A DNA stretch of 64,000 bases from Rhizorhabdus histidinilytica (GCF_900167915.1 NZ_FUYM01000006.1:271135-335134); one strand, 5' to 3'. Shown: positions 1-8,989, counted from the stretch's first letter. A program made the numbers and translations. Notes: generated by a model from the sequence alone, not told the origin.

Positions 1-874
1 GCGCCAGGCACAGCGCGATCAGCCCGTAGATCAGCGGATAATGGAGGCTGAAGAAGACGATCGAGTGGCGGCCGACGAAGCGCAGCGGCGCCCATAGCCT
101 TCCTTCGGCATGGCGCCGCGCCAGCCCGATCACCAGCAGGATCGCGATGCCGACCGGCAGGCACAGCTCGATCTTGTAGTTGATCCCGCCCGCGATCGCC
201 GATCCGGCGGCGAGGATCGCGACGACCGGGACCGCCAGCCAGATCAGGCGGCGGTCGTCGGCGACGGCGATCCGGCCGGGATCGCGCGCGAGCAGGTAGC
301 CCAGGAAGAAGAAGGCCATGAGGAAGAAATAGCGTTCCTCATATTTGCTGTCGTCGGGCGACAGGAAGGACAGCAGTGCGGCGGCCAGGATGATCGCGGC
401 GGGCGGCACCCGGCGCAGCAGCAGCGCCCAGACATAATAGGTGAACAGGAACAGGATGAACCAGAGGTAGCTGCCGCCCATCCACAGCTTGACGTGGGGC
501 AGCCCGGCCGGCTCGATCATCAGGCCGTAGGCGAGCGTCCACAACAGATAGGGATAGAGCAAGGTGCCGGTCTTGCGCAGCAGATAGGTGCGCGGCGGCT
601 TGGCGAGCGCCTTGGGTACCAGCAGCCCCGACAGCACCATCAGCATCGCCATGCGGAACGGCGTGAAGAGATGGTTGAGGTGCAGCAGCGGCGGCCAGGG
701 TTCGAGCCCGTGGCGGCCGACCACGACCGATGCGTGGAACAGGATCACCAGCATCGTGGCGAGCCCGCGCAACGAATCGATCCAGTCCATCCGCGGCCGG
801 GCGGCGGCCATGTCGGGGGCGTGAGCCGGCGAGGCGACGGATTCGCCTGGCGCGCGCTCGATGGTCTTCTTCAT
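1..874 (-). CDS. acyltransferase family 3 membrane protein (partial)
   Basis: The frame is open from an ATG at 874 to the left edge, so the C-terminus is missing. After about 28 hydrophilic residues comes an acyltransferase-3 signature (MDWIDSLRGLATMLVILFH) with the family's early histidine. Alternating hydrophobic segments and short loops follow, including a late RFVGRHSIVFFSLHYPL stretch typical of OafA/YrhL-like proteins. The family moves acyl groups such as acetyl or succinyl onto sugars, lipids or glycans in the inner membrane; the substrate cannot be read from sequence. The 250 bp between it and the receptor gene hold that gene's terminator and a small inverted repeat (about 967-983). 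I am sure of the family, not of the target. Confidence 0.8.
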   Translation of the reverse strand, partial: MKKTIERAPGESVASPAHAPDMAAARPRMDWIDSLRGLATMLVILFHASVVVGRHGLEPWPPLLHLNHLFTPFRMAMLMVLSGLLVPKALAKPPRTYLLRKTGTLLYPYLLWTLAYGLMIEPAGLPHVKLWMGGSYLWFILFLFTYYVWALLLRRVPPAAIILAAALLSFLSPDDSKYEERYFFLMAFFFLGYLLARDPGRIAVADDRRLIWLAVPVVAILAAGSAIAGGINYKIELCLPVGIAILLVIGLARRHAEGRLWAPLRFVGRHSIVFFSLHYPLIYGLIALCLA

Positions 875-1047
875 CGCGGGTCCAGCGGCAGCCGCGAACG
901 CCTGTTGCCCGGTCGTCAGGTCGGCGAACGCGCGGTTGTCCCGGGGATAGGCGCCGGGAGGAGCCACCCGGCGCAGCCGGGTCCGACGGAGAGCCCGACC
1001 TTAGCCTCCCCGGCCGCGACCACAGTATCCGACAGCACAGTTCGCCG

Positions 1048-1106
1048 AAAAAAGCCGGACCGCCGAACCCATCCTCGCTCTTGCGGGGATGGGCCGGCGG
1101 TCCGGC
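1048..1106 (-). terminator. Rho-independent terminator of the TonB receptor gene
   Basis: A 12-bp perfect stem (1054-1065 with 1095-1106) is extended by an inner 7-bp pair (1068-1074 with 1087-1093). On the minus strand it is followed by six T residues (AAAAAA at 1048-1053 on the plus strand). It lies 18 bp beyond the receptor stop codon. Confidence 0.85.
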
Positions 1107-1124
1107 GCAGGCCTGGGAACCCGA

Positions 1125-3677
1125 TCAGAAGTGGACGGAAATCTCGCCGCCGAAGGTGCGCGGCGGATTGAGGTTGGCATAGTCGCCCAGCACGCCGCCA
1201 TAGTTGGTCGAGACCAGCGTGCTGCCGTTATAGTTCTGCACCGGCGAGGAATTCGCCGCCGAGCGCCGATAATAATAGGTGGTGTTGAACAGGTTGCGCG
1301 ACCAGACCGAGAAGGAGACCTTGCTGTTGCCGCCGACCGCGATGTCGCCGAGGGTGATGCGGCCGTTGACGACGAAGCTCGAGTCGGTCCGGGTCGGCTC
1401 CAGCTGGAAGCTGTACTGCCGTCCCAGATAATTGCCGTCGAGGTGGAAGCGAATGTTCGCGTCGCCGGCGATGGCGGGAACGGGCAGGACATAGTCGATC
1501 GCGCCCGACGCCGCGTGCTTCGGCGTGTAGACGATGTAGAGCTGCTGCGGCCGGCCGCCGGTGATCGGGTTCACCGCCGACGGCGCCTTCCAGTGGGTGT
1601 AGGCGTAGGAGCCCGTCAGGGTCAGGTTGTCGACCGGCATGACCGTCAGGTCGACCTCGACCCCGCGGATCTTGGTCTTGCCCGCATTCTGCGTCTGCTC
1701 GATGTGGCTGCCCAGCGTCGGGCTGCCCGATGCGGTATCATAGAGGTCGAAGTCGAACTGGGTGTTCGAGCGATCCATGATGTAGCCGGCGACGTTCAGG
1801 CGGGCGCGGTGCTGCCAGAAGTCCATCTTCGCGCCGACTTCGTACGACTTCACCGTCTCCGGGCCGAAGGCGTTGAACTGCTGCGACCGGTCGTTGGCCC
1901 CGCCGGCGCGGAAACCGGTCGCATATTTCGCATAGGCGTGGACGTCGCTCGACACGTCGACCGCGAGGTTCAGCATCGGATCGAAGCGGCTGATGCGGTT
2001 CTTGAAGGTGAAGGGCTGCGCCGTGTTGTTGACGACGTAGAGCCGGCCGCGCCGCCGATCCTTCGTCCAGCGGCCGCCCGCGGTCAGGTGGACGATGTCC
2101 AGGCCCGCCGGCGTGTAGGTGACGTTGCCGAACAGCGAATAGCTGTGGTCATGCGCCTCGCTGGCGCGGGCGATGAACTGGCAGCTGTTCGCGGATTCCG
2201 GGACGGTCGCGGCCAGGGTGTTGATGCACGACGGATCGAAGGGCTGGTAGCCCGAGTTCGCACTGGTGACCGTGCCCGACACGATCGGGCTGCGGACCGT
2301 GTAGCCGGTGCCGTCGGCGTTCCAGAGGTTGCTCAGCGGGGTCGCCGCATGCTCGGTGGCATGCTCGGTGTAATAATAGGCGCCGACCACATAATCGAAC
2401 TGGTCGACGCTGCCGACCGCCTGGAATTCCTGGCTGAACTGGTTCTGGCGCAGGAAGGAGAGGCTGTAGCGGCTGAAGTTCGCCGAAGGCGAGAAGGTCT
2501 GGCGCGCCGCACCGCCGCTATTGTCCCACTGATCGGTCGAGACGCCGCGCCACGCGGTGATCGAGCGCAGTTCGAGCCAGGGCGCCGCTTCATATTTGAC
2601 GTTGGCCGAGAAGCCGTGGGTGATGTCGACGCTCGGCTGCTGCGGCACGCCGATATCGGACGAGGACTGACGCCCGGGGTGCGGCACGACGGCCGGCGCC
2701 AGCGGGGCGATGCAGGCGGGGCGGCTGGTGCCGGCGGCGATGGTTCCGCCACAGGGAGTCGTCGTGCCCGGCAGGAACAGCGCGGTGCCCGTGGTGGCGC
2801 CGTTGTACGAGCCGACCACATAGCCGTTCGGGTTGTAGTTGATCAGCTGGCTGAAGTTCGGGGTGTTCTCGTCCTTCGCATAATCATAGGCGAAGTCCGC
2901 GGTGAGGCCGCTGACCGGCGTCCAGCGCGCCGCGACGCGGCCGCCCTTGCGGTCGTAATAGTTCCAGCCCGTCGCGCCGGCGAGCGGGTTCTTCACCGTC
3001 GGGTCCTGGTGCTGGTAGACGCCCTCGAACTTCAGGGCGAGGTTGGCGAACGCCGGCAGGTCGACATGGGCGTCGGCGCTGCGGCTGCCGTAATTGCCGA
3101 TCCCGGCCTCGATATGGCCGCCGAACTGGCCGGTGGGCGCCTTGGTGACGATCGACAGCGCGCCGCCTTCGGTATTGCGGCCGAACAGGGTGCCCTGCGG
3201 CCCCTTGAGCACCTCCATGCGCTCGATGTCGAACAGCGCGGCGTTGAGGCCCTGGGTCTTACCCAACGCGACGCCGTCGATATAGACGCTGACGCCGCCA
3301 TCACGGGCCGTCTGGTTCTGGTCGTAGGGGACGATGCCGCGGATGCCGATCGTCAGTGCCGACTGGCGCGCCTCGAAGGTGGTGACGCGCAGCGACGGGA
3401 TCGAGCCGTCGGTCAGGTTGTACAGGCTCTGGATGTGGCGGTCCGCGATCCCCTGGGTGCCGATCACCGAGATCGAGATCGGCGTCTTCTGCAGGTCGGT
3501 CTCGCGCCGGGTGGCGGTGACGACGATGGCGCCGAGGCCGCCGTCGGCATCGTCGGCGGCGAGATCCTCGGCCGCCGAGGCGGCGGGAACGGCCGCCTGC
3601 GCGAAGACCGGCGCGGCGATCGCCAGCGCGGCCGAGGCCGAGAGCAGGCGGAGATGAAACCGGGTGCGGGACCGCAT
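1125..3677 (-). CDS. TonB-dependent receptor
   Basis: An 850-residue outer-membrane active transporter. Residues 1-26 form a signal peptide ending in PVFA. A TonB-box-like GAIVVTATRRE follows at about 49-59, then a plug domain (TPISISVIG, VLKGPQGTLFGRNTEGG). The rest is a beta-barrel that ends in the expected terminal phenylalanine (GEISVHF). Length and layout match catecholate-siderophore-type or FyuA-like receptors, but sphingomonads also use such receptors for sugars and aromatics, so the ligand is open. It is transcribed alone, with its own terminator downstream and a 480-bp AT-rich upstream region. No adjacent ABC transporter, sensor or sigma factor gives a substrate clue. Confidence 0.9.
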   Translation of the reverse strand: MRSRTRFHLRLLSASAALAIAAPVFAQAAVPAASAAEDLAADDADGGLGAIVVTATRRETDLQKTPISISVIGTQGIADRHIQSLYNLTDGSIPSLRVTTFEARQSALTIGIRGIVPYDQNQTARDGGVSVYIDGVALGKTQGLNAALFDIERMEVLKGPQGTLFGRNTEGGALSIVTKAPTGQFGGHIEAGIGNYGSRSADAHVDLPAFANLALKFEGVYQHQDPTVKNPLAGATGWNYYDRKGGRVAARWTPVSGLTADFAYDYAKDENTPNFSQLINYNPNGYVVGSYNGATTGTALFLPGTTTPCGGTIAAGTSRPACIAPLAPAVVPHPGRQSSSDIGVPQQPSVDITHGFSANVKYEAAPWLELRSITAWRGVSTDQWDNSGGAARQTFSPSANFSRYSLSFLRQNQFSQEFQAVGSVDQFDYVVGAYYYTEHATEHAATPLSNLWNADGTGYTVRSPIVSGTVTSANSGYQPFDPSCINTLAATVPESANSCQFIARASEAHDHSYSLFGNVTYTPAGLDIVHLTAGGRWTKDRRRGRLYVVNNTAQPFTFKNRISRFDPMLNLAVDVSSDVHAYAKYATGFRAGGANDRSQQFNAFGPETVKSYEVGAKMDFWQHRARLNVAGYIMDRSNTQFDFDLYDTASGSPTLGSHIEQTQNAGKTKIRGVEVDLTVMPVDNLTLTGSYAYTHWKAPSAVNPITGGRPQQLYIVYTPKHAASGAIDYVLPVPAIAGDANIRFHLDGNYLGRQYSFQLEPTRTDSSFVVNGRITLGDIAVGGNSKVSFSVWSRNLFNTTYYYRRSAANSSPVQNYNGSTLVSTNYGGVLGDYANLNPPRTFGGEISVHF

Positions 3678-4057
3678 CGTATAAACCCCTTTGTTGAACT
3701 GGTTCGCCGGGGCCTATAGGTTTTCGTCACGACACTTATGTTACGGTCACAGTAAAACTCATGAAATCATGCGTTCATTCTCGCTTCATTTTCAAATATA
3801 TAGAAGGTATCAGGCGTTATCACCTGTCGGTACCGTAGAATATATTCAATCGCTTTCGTGAAACAATTTTATACACCACTTTAAAATATTCGCGGTCAAC
3901 AGAAGATCACCCGTCATGATGTCGAAATAGTTCGACACGACCTCAAGACGAAGCGTGGCGCCGCGCGGCATCGCCAGCCGCCGATATTACAATTCGACGA
4001 AGAATCCGCGTCGCAGCAATGGCGGCGACGCTACAGTTCCCCGTCCCCACGGTTTCT
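3678..4057. promoter_or_regulatory. AT-rich upstream region of the TonB receptor gene
   Basis: No gene here. About 3715-3935 is strikingly AT-rich against the surrounding GC-rich sequence, with runs such as TTCAAATATATAG and CAATTTTATACACC. A perfect 6-bp inverted repeat with a 4-bp spacer (3921-3926 with 3931-3936, GTCGAA/TTCGAC) and a TTAC...GTAA pair near 3744 could be operators. This presumably holds the receptor promoter. I could not identify a convincing Fur box. Confidence 0.4.
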
Positions 4058-4154
4058 CGTCATCCTGACGCAAGTCAGGATCCCTCTTCTTTTCGTCCCT
4101 ATGCTCCAAAGGCGCGGAAAGGCAGGGAGATCCCGGCTTTCGCCGGGATGACGG
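4058..4154. repeat. dispersed intergenic inverted repeat, CGTCAT type
   Basis: A roughly 97-bp element bounded by CGTCAT and ATGACG. It has two internal hairpins: CCTGAC gcaa GTCAGG on the left and CCCGGC tttc GCCGGG on the right. The same boundary and hairpin plan recurs at 31983-32039, 49917-50012, 53081-53164 and 63804-63895, always between genes. REP/RUP-like function is inferred. It sits at the 3' side of the acyl-CoA synthetase gene and may act as its transcript end. Confidence 0.75.
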
Positions 4155-4163
4155 AGAAGGCGC

Positions 4164-5939
4164 CTACCCCCCGTAAAGCGCATCCATCCGGTCGCCATAG
4201 ACCGCGCGGATCGCGTGGCGGCGGTTCTTCATCGACGGGGTCATCTGCTCGTTCTCGATCGAGAAGGGCTCGTCGGCGACGGCGATGCGGCGGACTTTCT
4301 CGATCACCGACAGATCGGCGTTGACCCGGTCGACCGCCGCCATCAGCGCACGGTGGAAATCGGCATTGCCCTTGAGCTGCGCCAGCACCGGCGGCAGGCC
4401 GCGTTCACCGGCCCAGACCGCCAGCCATTCCTGGTCGGGGACGACGAGGCCGACGATATAGGGCCGCTTGTCGCCCGCCACCATCGCCTGGGCGATCTCG
4501 GGCTGGAGGGTCAGCATGCCCTCCACCTTCTGCGGCGCGATATTGTCGCCCTTGTCGTTGACGATCAGGTCCTTCTTGCGGTCGGTGATCTTGAGCCGGC
4601 CCTTGTCGTCGAGATGGCCGACGTCGCCCGAATGGAGCCAGCCGTCCTTCAGCACCCGCTCGGTCTCGGCCTCGTTGCGCCAGTAGCCGGCCATCACCAG
4701 CTCGCCGCGGATCAATATCTCGCCGTCCTCGGCGATCTTGACCTCGACCCCCTTCATCGGCGGGCCGACCGTGTCGAGCTTGATCCCCGCCTTCGGCCGG
4801 TTGCACGAGACCACCGGCCCCGCCTCGGTCTGGCCATAGCCCTGGAGCAGGGTGAGGCCGAGCGAGGAGAAGAACTGCCCGACCTCGGGGTTGAGCGGCG
4901 CGCCGCCCGAGACGAGCGCCTTGATCCGCCCGCCGAAGCGCTTCTGCACCTTGGGCTTGAGCAGCAGGTCGATTGCCAGCTTGTACGGATAGTCGGCCAG
5001 CCGCAGCTTCTCGCGCGTGCCGAGCTCGAGCGCCTTGTCGAGCAGCTTCTGGCCGATCCCGCCCTGCTTCTCGACCGCCTTGATCAGCCGCGCGCGCAGC
5101 AGCTCGAACAGGCGCGGGACGACGACCATGATCGTCGGCCGGGTCTCCTCGATATTGGCGGCGAGCTTCTCCAGTCCCTCGGCATAATAGATCTGCCCGC
5201 CCAGCGCGATCGGCAGGAACTGCCCGCCCGAATGCTCATAGGCGTGGCTGAGCGGCAGGAACGACAGGAACACCTCGTCGTCCCAGCCGAAATCCTCGGC
5301 GATGATGTCGACGCATCCCTCGACATTGCACAGGATCGCACCGTGATGCTGGCGCACCCCGCGCGGCGCGCCGCCGGTGCCGCTGGTGTAGATCAGGCAG
5401 GCGAGATCCTCGCGCCGCAAGTCGGCGACGGCGGCCTCGGCTGCGGCGACATCGGCGGCCGGATCGCCGGCGAGCGCCGCGAAATCGAGGGTGCGGACCG
5501 CGGTCGCGGGCAGCGGCTCCATGCCGATCAGGAATTCGCAGGTCGAGGAGCGGACGATCGCAGGCAGCAGCACCTGCGCCAGCTTCGCGGTCGAGACGAT
5601 GGCCGCGCGCGCGCCGCTATTCTCCAGGATGTGGGTGTGGTCGCGCTCGGTGTTGGTGGTGTAGGTCGGCACCGTCACGCAGCCCGCGGTCATGATCGCG
5701 AGGTCGGCGATGCAGAATTCGGGACGATTCTCCGACACCAACACGACGCGATCGCCCTCGCGCAGCCCCTGCGCACGCAGCGCGGCGGCGAGCGAGGCGA
5801 CCCGGCGCGCGACCTCCGTCCAGCTCAGCGGCGCCCACGCCCCGCCGCGCTTCGCCCACAGGAAGGGGGCGTCGCCCTTCTCGCGGGCGCGCGTGAAGAA
5901 CATGGTGACGAGGTTCGGAAATCGCTCGAAGGTCCGCAT
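4164..5939 (-). CDS. AMP-forming acyl-CoA synthetase (long-chain FadD15-like)
   Basis: A 591-residue ANL-family enzyme that activates a carboxylic acid, probably a fatty acid, to its CoA thioester via an acyl-adenylate. The adenylate P-loop is YTSGTGGAPRGV at about 184-195, a variant of the usual YTSGTTGxPKGV with the second Thr replaced by Gly. A5-like GYGQTEAGP and A7/A8-like LHSGDVGHLDDKGRLKITDR follow. The start is set by AGGAGAG five bases before the ATG at 5939; an in-frame start 24 bases upstream lacks a ribosome site. No fatty-acid genes adjoin. The P-loop change is conservative, so I expect activity. Confidence 0.88.
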   Translation of the reverse strand: MRTFERFPNLVTMFFTRAREKGDAPFLWAKRGGAWAPLSWTEVARRVASLAAALRAQGLREGDRVVLVSENRPEFCIADLAIMTAGCVTVPTYTTNTERDHTHILENSGARAAIVSTAKLAQVLLPAIVRSSTCEFLIGMEPLPATAVRTLDFAALAGDPAADVAAAEAAVADLRREDLACLIYTSGTGGAPRGVRQHHGAILCNVEGCVDIIAEDFGWDDEVFLSFLPLSHAYEHSGGQFLPIALGGQIYYAEGLEKLAANIEETRPTIMVVVPRLFELLRARLIKAVEKQGGIGQKLLDKALELGTREKLRLADYPYKLAIDLLLKPKVQKRFGGRIKALVSGGAPLNPEVGQFFSSLGLTLLQGYGQTEAGPVVSCNRPKAGIKLDTVGPPMKGVEVKIAEDGEILIRGELVMAGYWRNEAETERVLKDGWLHSGDVGHLDDKGRLKITDRKKDLIVNDKGDNIAPQKVEGMLTLQPEIAQAMVAGDKRPYIVGLVVPDQEWLAVWAGERGLPPVLAQLKGNADFHRALMAAVDRVNADLSVIEKVRRIAVADEPFSIENEQMTPSMKNRRHAIRAVYGDRMDALYGG

Positions 5940-6099
5940 CGTCTCTCCTGTTTCGGCGGCCACGTCCGCTCTTCCCCATGGCTATAACCCAGAAACCGGG
6001 GGAATGTACCGCCGATGTTCCCGGGCGATGACGACGCCCCGCCCGCTTCCGATTTCCGCAATGGTCCGTTCAGCCGTTCGGCGCTACAGGGGAAGGCTT

Positions 6100-6630
6100 A
6101 TGGCCCGATCCTCTTCCCGTTCGAACGACTGGGGTTTTCCCCGCTGGCGCGGCTATGGCAGCGAACGCGGCGCGACCAAGGTGCGCATGTGCGACCGGCA
6201 CGGCTGCGACCAGCCGGGCGACTGCCCGGCGCCCAAGGCGCCGAACAGCCGCGAACGCTGGTATTTCTGTCCCCGCCACGCCGAGGAATATAACCGCAAC
6301 TGGGACTATTTCGCCGGCCTGTCGGCCGAGGAGGCGGCGAAGCGCGCCGAGCAGGAGCGCCAGGCCTCCTCGGGCTATGCCGAACAGGCGCATTATGGCT
6401 GGGGTGGCCCCGGCGACGGCCGTTGGACCCGCGACGAGCTGCGCGCCTTCGAGACGCTCGAACTCGATTCCGACGCCGATTTCGAGGCGGTGAAAGCCGC
6501 GTGGCGCCGGCTGGCCAAGGCCAACCACCCCGATGTCCGCCCCGGCGACGCCGATGCGGCGGTGCGGTTCCAGGCGGTTCAGGCCGCGTTCGAGGTGCTT
6601 CGGCGCGCGGAGGAGCGCCGGCCGCGCTGA
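6100..6630 (+). CDS. J-domain protein with N-terminal Cys cluster
   Basis: A 176-residue protein whose C-terminal part (about 118-172) is a J domain with the invariant HPD at 143-145 (LAKANHPDVRPGD). J domains stimulate the ATPase of a DnaK-type Hsp70. Unlike DnaJ it lacks the G/F region and substrate-binding domains. The N-terminal half instead has Cys31, Cys36, Cys42, Cys57 and His60, which could form a small metal site (inference). The start is chosen from GGGGAAGG four bases before the ATG at 6100; an in-frame ATG at 6061 has a weaker site. The client is unknown. It stands alone, divergent from the acyl-CoA synthetase gene. Confidence 0.8.
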   Translation: MARSSSRSNDWGFPRWRGYGSERGATKVRMCDRHGCDQPGDCPAPKAPNSRERWYFCPRHAEEYNRNWDYFAGLSAEEAAKRAEQERQASSGYAEQAHYGWGGPGDGRWTRDELRAFETLELDSDADFEAVKAAWRRLAKANHPDVRPGDADAAVRFQAVQAAFEVLRRAEERRPR

Positions 6631-6650
6631 CGGCGGGATCGATCCGGATT

Positions 6651-6680
6651 GGAACCGAATTGCCTCGACACGCGCTTGCC
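6651..6680 (+). promoter_or_regulatory. possible weak EcfG-type promoter
   Basis: GGAACC at 6651 is followed after 17 bp by GCTTGC, an imperfect match to the alphaproteobacterial general-stress consensus (GGAAC, 16-17 bp, CGTT). It is about 70 bp before the receiver-protein start. The -10 mismatch makes this tentative. Confidence 0.25.
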
Positions 6681-6743
6681 GATACGATGACGTAACGGCG
6701 GACCATGACGATCTCGTAACGATCTTTCCGCCGAGGGAGGTTC

Positions 6744-7112
6744 ATGTTGCGTATCCTGTGCGTCGACGACGATGGGCTCGTCCTCTCCATCACCTCGGAT
6801 CTGCTGCGCGCGCTCGGCCATGAGGTGGTCGAGGCGATCGGCGGCGCCCCCGCGACGCGGACGATCGAGGAAGGCGACGGATTCGACCTGCTCGTCACCG
6901 ACATCCATATGCCCGGCGGCCCCGGTGGCCCGGACCTTGCCCGGCTCGCGCGCCGGACCCATCCCGAAATGCCGGTGATCTTCTTCAGCGGCGTCGACCA
7001 GTTCACCCCCGCGGAAGCGGGCGACCAGGTGCTGCGCAAGCCGTGCACCCTCGGCGAGCTGCAGCTGGCGATCGAGGCCGTCCAGCCGCGGCCGGGAGTC
7101 GCGCCGCTCTGA
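6744..7112 (+). CDS. stand-alone response regulator receiver protein
   Basis: A 122-residue CheY-like receiver domain with no output domain. The acidic pocket is Asp8/Asp9 (CVDDD), the phospho-acceptor is Asp53 (LLVTDIHMPG), the switch residue is Ser82 (IFFSG) and the conserved lysine is Lys99 (VLRKPCTL). A glycine-rich loop follows the phosphorylation site. GAGGGAGG lies just before the ATG. Single-domain receivers usually work through protein contacts or as phosphate sinks. No histidine kinase adjoins, so the partner is unknown. Confidence 0.88.
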   Translation: MLRILCVDDDGLVLSITSDLLRALGHEVVEAIGGAPATRTIEEGDGFDLLVTDIHMPGGPGGPDLARLARRTHPEMPVIFFSGVDQFTPAEAGDQVLRKPCTLGELQLAIEAVQPRPGVAPL

Positions 7113-7127
7113 CCGGAGCGGCCGGGA

Positions 7128-8087
7128 TCAGATCCGGCCGGTCAGCACTGCCAGGCTCGCCCGCTCGTTCGCGCGCAGGCTGCGCGGCGTGGCCGGGATC
7201 GTCTCGATCCAGCGACCCGCCTTGGCCATCTCGATGAAGACCGGGGCGACATAGGATTTGCGGCACACCGCCGGCGTGTTGCCGAGCTGGCGCGCCACCT
7301 CGCCCAGCAGCGTCTTGACCGAGGTCCGCCGCCCGCGCGCGAGCATCCCCGCCGCGACCGCGCAGGCACGCCAGGTCCGGAAGGTCTTGGCGGTGCCGCT
7401 GCCATCGGTCAGCTCGGCGATCCACTGGTTGATATCGGCGGCGCGCACCCGCACCCCCGACCGCATCGCGAACAGCTCGCCCGCCCCCGCCTGCTTGAGC
7501 TCGGCGAGCGCCGCCGCCAGCGCCGCGTCGCGCCCCGACAGGTCGGCGCGGATGCCGTGCTTGCCGAAGAAGCAGAGCCGGATCGCGTCGCCGTCGATCC
7601 GGGCATGGCGGTTGAGCAGCGTCGTCGCGCCGAAGCTGCCGCGCGCCGCCGAATCGTCGGAACCGACCCGGATCGCGAAACCGTCGAGCAGCCGCACCGC
7701 CGCCGCCCGCGCGCGCTCCCACGGATCGTCGCTGCGCAGCGCGCGGCGGACGACGGCGCGCAGGCGGGGCAGGTGCGCGGCGAATTCGGGAAGGGCCGCG
7801 AATTTCTCCTCGTCGCGCGCCTCGCGCCACGCGCTGTTATAGCGATATTGCTTGCGCCCGGCGGCATCGATGCCCGTCGCTTGGACCGGCGCGTCCGGAT
7901 CGGGGTTGATCCATACCCGGCGCCAGGCGGGCGGGATGCCGAGCGCCAGTATCCGCATCCGTTCGTCGGGGTCGCGGACCGTCGACCCGTCGGGGGCGAC
8001 GAAGCGCCACCCGCCGCCGCGTCGGATGCGGGTTATGCCGGGAACGGAATCGATCGTGTCGGGCGGGTCGATCGGGCGGCGCGGCAT
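7128..8087 (-). CDS. type IB DNA topoisomerase (poxvirus-like)
   Basis: A 319-residue enzyme that relaxes supercoils through a transient 3'-phosphotyrosyl bond. The catalytic tyrosine is in CRKSYVAPVF (about Tyr279). The lysine of the beta-hairpin is in CFFGKHG (about Lys176), and an FRTWRA motif gives the first catalytic arginine (about 238). The N-terminal part, with PAWRRVWINPDP and GRKQYRYNSAWR, is the usual bacterial topoisomerase IB DNA-binding region. Length is normal for bacterial forms. The start is either ATG at 8087 or an in-frame TTG at 8105; neither has a clear ribosome site. Such enzymes are accessory to gyrase and topoisomerase I. Confidence 0.88.
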   Translation of the reverse strand: MPRRPIDPPDTIDSVPGITRIRRGGGWRFVAPDGSTVRDPDERMRILALGIPPAWRRVWINPDPDAPVQATGIDAAGRKQYRYNSAWREARDEEKFAALPEFAAHLPRLRAVVRRALRSDDPWERARAAAVRLLDGFAIRVGSDDSAARGSFGATTLLNRHARIDGDAIRLCFFGKHGIRADLSGRDAALAAALAELKQAGAGELFAMRSGVRVRAADINQWIAELTDGSGTAKTFRTWRACAVAAGMLARGRRTSVKTLLGEVARQLGNTPAVCRKSYVAPVFIEMAKAGRWIETIPATPRSLRANERASLAVLTGRI

Positions 8088-8153
8088 GACGGGAGAACGC
8101 GGCAAGCGGCATCGGGTGCCACCGCCTCTCTCTCCGACGGGATGACGGGGTTT

Positions 8154-8579
8154 CTATTCCGCCGAGAGGTCGTCGGGCAGCGGGTCCCTGCCGGAGATGC
8201 GACGGGCAAGCGCCTCGCCGTCGGTCAGGTTCCAGCGGCCGGGAATCTCGATCACCCCGTCGGTGACCGGCTTGCGGACCAGCTCGGCGGCGAGCGTCTT
8301 GCCGTCGAGCGCGACCAGCATCGGCTTGCCGACCAGCGATCCGGTGATCGCCTCCAGCCGCCGGGCGGCGGCGGGGGTCAGGGTCAGCATGATGCCGACC
8401 TTGCCGTTGACGTCGGGCAGCGCGCGGGCGTCGAGCACCTCCGACGGCGCGAACGCTTCCCCGGCGATGGCGAGCTTGCCGGTCTCGAAAGCGGTCGCCT
8501 GGGCGGGCGGCTCGGCGGCGCAGGCCGGCATCGTCAGCGGCAGCGCGGCGAGCAGCAGGAGGGCAAGCCGGCGCTTCAT
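8154..8579 (-). CDS. exported protein with SecDF P1 head-like domain
   Basis: A 141-residue protein with a signal peptide (MKRRLALLLLAALPLTMPACA) followed by about 115 periplasmic residues. The segment PDVNGKVGIMLTLTPAAARR, with KPMLVALDGK and PVTDG further on, resembles the periplasmic P1 head subdomain of SecD. No membrane helices of SecDF are present. A cysteine at the end of the hydrophobic stretch (PAC) might be a lipobox, but it lacks a clear consensus. Its ATG overlaps the sufE stop by ATGA, so the two are translationally coupled. Function unknown; the SecD resemblance is by motif only. Confidence 0.6.
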   Translation of the reverse strand: MKRRLALLLLAALPLTMPACAAEPPAQATAFETGKLAIAGEAFAPSEVLDARALPDVNGKVGIMLTLTPAAARRLEAITGSLVGKPMLVALDGKTLAAELVRKPVTDGVIEIPGRWNLTDGEALARRISGRDPLPDDLSAE

Positions 8580-8989
8580 GCGTAGCGCTCGGCGGTCGAG
8601 CGGATCAGCGCGATCATGTTCGGTATCCCCTGGGTTCGGTTCGAGCTGAGCTGGTTCTTGAGGTCGAAGGGTTCGAGCAGCGCGGCGATGTCGGTATCGC
8701 GGATCTCGGCGGCTGGCCGATCCTGCACGGTCGCCAGGACGAGCGCGATGATCCCCTTCGTGATCGCGGCGTTGCTGTCGGCGAGGAAGTGGAGCGTGCC
8801 GTCTCCCGCCACGGTCGGATAGACCCACACCGAGGCCGAGCAGCCGCGCACCAGCGTCGCATCGGTCTTGAGCGCGTCGGGCATCGGTTCGAGCGCGCGG
8901 CCCAGTTCGATCAGCAGGCGATAGCGGTCGTCGCCATCGAGGAATTCATATTCTTCACGGATGTCGGCAAGACGGGCAGGCTCGGTCAT
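8576..8989 (-). CDS. sufE: SufE-type cysteine desulfurase activator
   Basis: A 137-residue SufE-family protein that accepts persulfide sulfur from the desulfurase SufS and passes it to the SufBCD scaffold. The acceptor is Cys50 in VRGCSASVWV, and the helix GIIALVLATVQDRP is typical of the fold. The suf operon itself is about 23 kb away at 32-38 kb, so SufE is unlinked from its partner. It is coupled by ATGA to the exported SecD-head-like gene, an unusual companion. Confidence 0.9.
   Translation of the reverse strand: MTEPARLADIREEYEFLDGDDRYRLLIELGRALEPMPDALKTDATLVRGCSASVWVYPTVAGDGTLHFLADSNAAITKGIIALVLATVQDRPAAEIRDTDIAALLEPFDLKNQLSSNRTQGIPNMIALIRSTAERYA

Noticed and set aside
1089..3719. Open frame of 876 codons on the plus strand, antisense to the TonB receptor
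   Set aside because: Arg/Asp/Gly-rich translation with no domain; a shadow caused by high GC opposite a clear receptor.
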